Positions 62,470 to 64,000 of a DNA stretch of 64,000 nt are shown here, one piece after another (within the stretch, counting starts at the first letter, position 1; each line of letters starts with the position of its first letter). The stretch spans positions 124,001 to 188,000 of the forward strand of contig NZ_JACXAA010000002.1 in NCBI RefSeq assembly GCF_014699035.1, read 5' to 3'. Under the pieces are notes generated by a model that saw only the letters and a program-made list of their open reading frames with translations, did no database searches and was not told where the DNA came from. This stretch comes from Spirosoma validum (GTDB taxonomy: Bacteria; Bacteroidota; Bacteroidia; Cytophagales; Spirosomataceae). The position numbers were made by a program, and so were the translations under genes.

Positions 62470-62533
62470 AAATGATGAATGATTGTGCAAAAGTCGTAAA
62501 GTTCTGAATACCCTTCTAAATCATTCATCATTT
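62470..62533. repeat. Inverted repeat in the MaoC/acyltransferase divergent region
   Basis: A perfect 15-bp repeat (62470-62484 with 62519-62533) of the sequence AAATGATGAATGATT, 34 bases apart. It spans the divergent promoter region and is rich in ATGATGAAT words. It may be an operator or an intergenic repeat. Confidence 0.7.
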
Positions 62534-62562
62534 ATCATTCCGCTGTATCTTCGCAGGTACTT

Positions 62563-63810
62563 ATGCTGAAAAAACTGTTTTCGCTCGATACGGGGACGAC
62601 GAAGCGCGTATTTGGGTTGGATGTGATGCGGGCCATTGCGATTCTGATTGTGGTCGATGCTCATGCAAGCGTTGCCTTAGGTAAATACTACAATGGGGCC
62701 TTCTGGCACCACCTGCTGCCCGATGGTGTTGAGTTGTTTTTCGTGCTGAGTGGCTTTCTGATTGGTGGTATCCTGATCCGGTCTTACGAGAAAAAAGGAC
62801 GTTTCGACCGCGATCTGCTGCTGAATTTCTGGACTCGCCGGTGGTTTCGCACCCTGCCAAATTATTATCTCGTACTGGGTGGCCTGATTCTGTTTGCTTT
62901 AGTACGTTCCTGGCGAAGTGGCCTGTTGCCTGTTTTACCCGACGGGGGCGTACTGGCTAAATATTTCGTTTTCATTCAAAACTTCGCCAGTCCGACTCCC
63001 GGTTTTTTCCCCGAAACGTGGAGCCTGGCCATCGAAGAGTGGTCGTACATTACGTTGCCCTTACTGCTGTGGATTATGCATACGTTATTGTCGGCGCAAT
63101 GGTCGCGCCAACGTATCGTTTTGCTAACCATTCTCTCGATTATTATCGGGACAAATCTGTATCGACTCTTCATTGCGATCCAGATTCCTATTGCCGAGGG
63201 AGAGTTAGAGTTTCGTGGAATTGTGCTGACGCGACTGGATGCCATTTCTTACGGTGTGCTGGGAGCCTATGTCAGACACTATTTTCCGGCGTACTGGACC
63301 AATGAATCGCTACGGCGTCGGCTATTTATTCTAGGGCTGATCCTGACAGTACTGACGGCCCTTTCTGCCTCAATTCTAATGCTGGGGTTTTACGCCAATG
63401 CCGGGATCATACCTGCTTACACGTTTTATAAGCGTACCATTTACTTTCTGGTCATTGGCTTGAGCATGACTCTCTGGTTGCCGTTTATGGACGGTTGGCG
63501 AACAGCTCCTGATAGCCTGGTACGTTCCGGTATTGCCCGGGCCATTACGCATATTAGCCTGATTTCTTATTCAATGTATCTGCTCAATCTGACTCCGATC
63601 ATGATCAACTTTATTGAGCGGATACCAACCACGTCATCGACCATTGGCTGGGCCAAAGTGGGGCTATTCTGGGTACTGGTACTCATCCTGTCGACTCTTC
63701 TCTATAAGTTTTTCGAGAAACCCGTTACCGAACTTCGCGAGCGACTTTCGGCCAAAGAACCGACTCAGCTGATTGAGCAGCGCGCAGAGGGCAAAAGCCA
63801 AAGAGTGTAG
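62563..63810 (+). CDS. Acyltransferase 3 family membrane protein
   Basis: 415 residues. About ten membrane helices; the N-terminal V-F-G-L-D-V-M-R-A-I-A-I and V-D-A-H-A-S (conserved His in helix 1), F-F-V-L-S-G-F-L-I-G, R-R-W-F-R-T-L-P-N-Y-Y and W-S-L-A-I-E-E-W-S-Y are OafA/YrhL features. It transfers acyl groups to sugars of surface polysaccharide or glycolipid. The last 10 residues (A-E-G-K-S-Q-R-V) come from a copy of the palindromic element and replace the natural end. Confidence 0.92.
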   Translation: MLKKLFSLDTGTTKRVFGLDVMRAIAILIVVDAHASVALGKYYNGAFWHHLLPDGVELFFVLSGFLIGGILIRSYEKKGRFDRDLLLNFWTRRWFRTLPNYYLVLGGLILFALVRSWRSGLLPVLPDGGVLAKYFVFIQNFASPTPGFFPETWSLAIEEWSYITLPLLLWIMHTLLSAQWSRQRIVLLTILSIIIGTNLYRLFIAIQIPIAEGELEFRGIVLTRLDAISYGVLGAYVRHYFPAYWTNESLRRRLFILGLILTVLTALSASILMLGFYANAGIIPAYTFYKRTIYFLVIGLSMTLWLPFMDGWRTAPDSLVRSGIARAITHISLISYSMYLLNLTPIMINFIERIPTTSSTIGWAKVGLFWVLVLILSTLLYKFFEKPVTELRERLSAKEPTQLIEQRAEGKSQRV

Positions 63811-63848
63811 ATATAATACCCTCTGCCCCATGCCCTCACCCCTCTGCT
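63783..63848 (+). repeat. G/C-rich palindromic element copy C, at the end of the acyltransferase gene
   Basis: A G-rich arm (GCAGAGGGCAAAAGCCAAAG) and a C-rich arm (CCCTCTGCCCCATGCCCTC) pair imperfectly across a TAGATATAAT centre. The stop codon lies in the element, which encodes A-E-G-K in the same frame as copies A and B. Confidence 0.65.
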
Positions 63849-63850
63849 AA

Positions 63851-64000
63851 TTAGCTTGAATGATCGCTGATGATGACCCAGCGTTTGTTGATCTTACGCC
63901 AGAGTAATGTGAAATGCCCGTCGGCATCGCCAATCTTTGGGCGGGTCAGGTGAAAGCGCCCAATGACGTACGCAACATCGGACGAGAGGAAATCTAATTG
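63851..64000 (-). CDS. NTF2/SnoaL-like protein, C-terminal end
   Basis: The last 49 codons of a gene that runs off the right edge, ending at 63851. The sequence Y-V-I-G-R-F-H-L-T and H-F-T-L-L-W-R-K-I-N-K-R-W-V-I-I-S-D-H-S matches the C-terminal strands of DUF4440/NTF2-like proteins, whose last D-H is typical. Role unknown; the start is outside. Confidence 0.75.
   Translation of the reverse strand, partial: QLDFLSSDVAYVIGRFHLTRPKIGDADGHFTLLWRKINKRWVIISDHSS

Noticed and set aside
1..64000. CRISPR array, IS element, prophage or tRNA
   Set aside because: No spaced identical repeats, transposase pairs with terminal repeats, phage genes or cloverleaf sequences were seen; the Rpn gene is a nuclease not tied to flanking repeats.

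Overview
The window looks like chromosomal DNA of a Bacteroidota bacterium of the order Cytophagales, most likely Spirosoma or a near relative. The signs are a SusC/SusD pair with an ECF sigma factor and FecR anti-sigma factor, a PorP/SprF protein and a type IX secretion-type C-terminal tail, a one-piece hybrid two-component regulator, a serine-palmitoyltransferase-like enzyme, a small histone H1-like protein, DUF6600 and DUF2911 proteins, and promoters of the TTTG-N19/20-TAnnTTTG type. The genus is inferred from gene content, not from a marker gene. I see no rRNA, tRNA, CRISPR array, IS element or phage.

Layout. 1-8.8 kb: MscS channel end (cut by the window), DUF6600 and DUF2911 proteins, secreted esterase, a lone sufB, several small hypothetical, acidic or membrane proteins, and a secreted alpha/beta hydrolase. 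8.8-11.4 kb: GbsR/MarR regulator with a DCC-family membrane protein, a 48-residue basic mini-protein, and an M23 peptidase. 11.5-16.5 kb: Kelch lipoprotein, POT peptide transporter, Rpn/YhgA nuclease, SUI1 factor, small membrane protein and LytTR response regulator. The matching histidine kinase (16.6-18.1 kb) carries an unusual pentapeptide-repeat front end. 18.1-24 kb: TonB receptor operon, lutC, a GNAT and cmk.

24-36.3 kb is one long run of minus-strand genes for exported proteins: two tandem barrel-like paralogues, an erythromycin-esterase-like protein, two alpha/beta hydrolases, an S9 prolyl oligopeptidase, a SnoaL/TPR protein and an S8 subtilase with a T9SS-type tail. 36.5-47.5 kb: an AraC regulator divergent from a hybrid sensor regulator, whose stop overlaps the start of an FAD oxidoreductase. 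Then come a 1095-residue propeller/barrel protein with a degenerate metallopeptidase domain, PorP/SprF, and an AAA ATPase. 47.5-58 kb: a TonB-dependent uptake locus in transcription order sigma factor, FecR, SusC (with STN domain), SusD, then a FG-GAP/ASPIC-UnbV lipoprotein. 58-64 kb: a GNAT gene broken by one amber codon, accC, the SPT-like enzyme, histone H1-like protein, MaoC dehydratase, acyltransferase 3 and the end of an NTF2-like gene.

The most unusual signal is a G-rich/C-rich imperfect palindrome present three times. Two copies lie inside the FG-GAP/ASPIC gene and one forms the 3' end of the acyltransferase gene. All three are read in the same frame (A/G-E-G-M/K), like the Rickettsia palindromic elements that insert in-frame into genes. 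Other notable items are the pentapeptide-repeat/LytS-type kinase fusion, two large imperfect inverted repeats (about 90 and 105 bp), the amber-interrupted GNAT, and a probable leaderless promoter at the GbsR gene.
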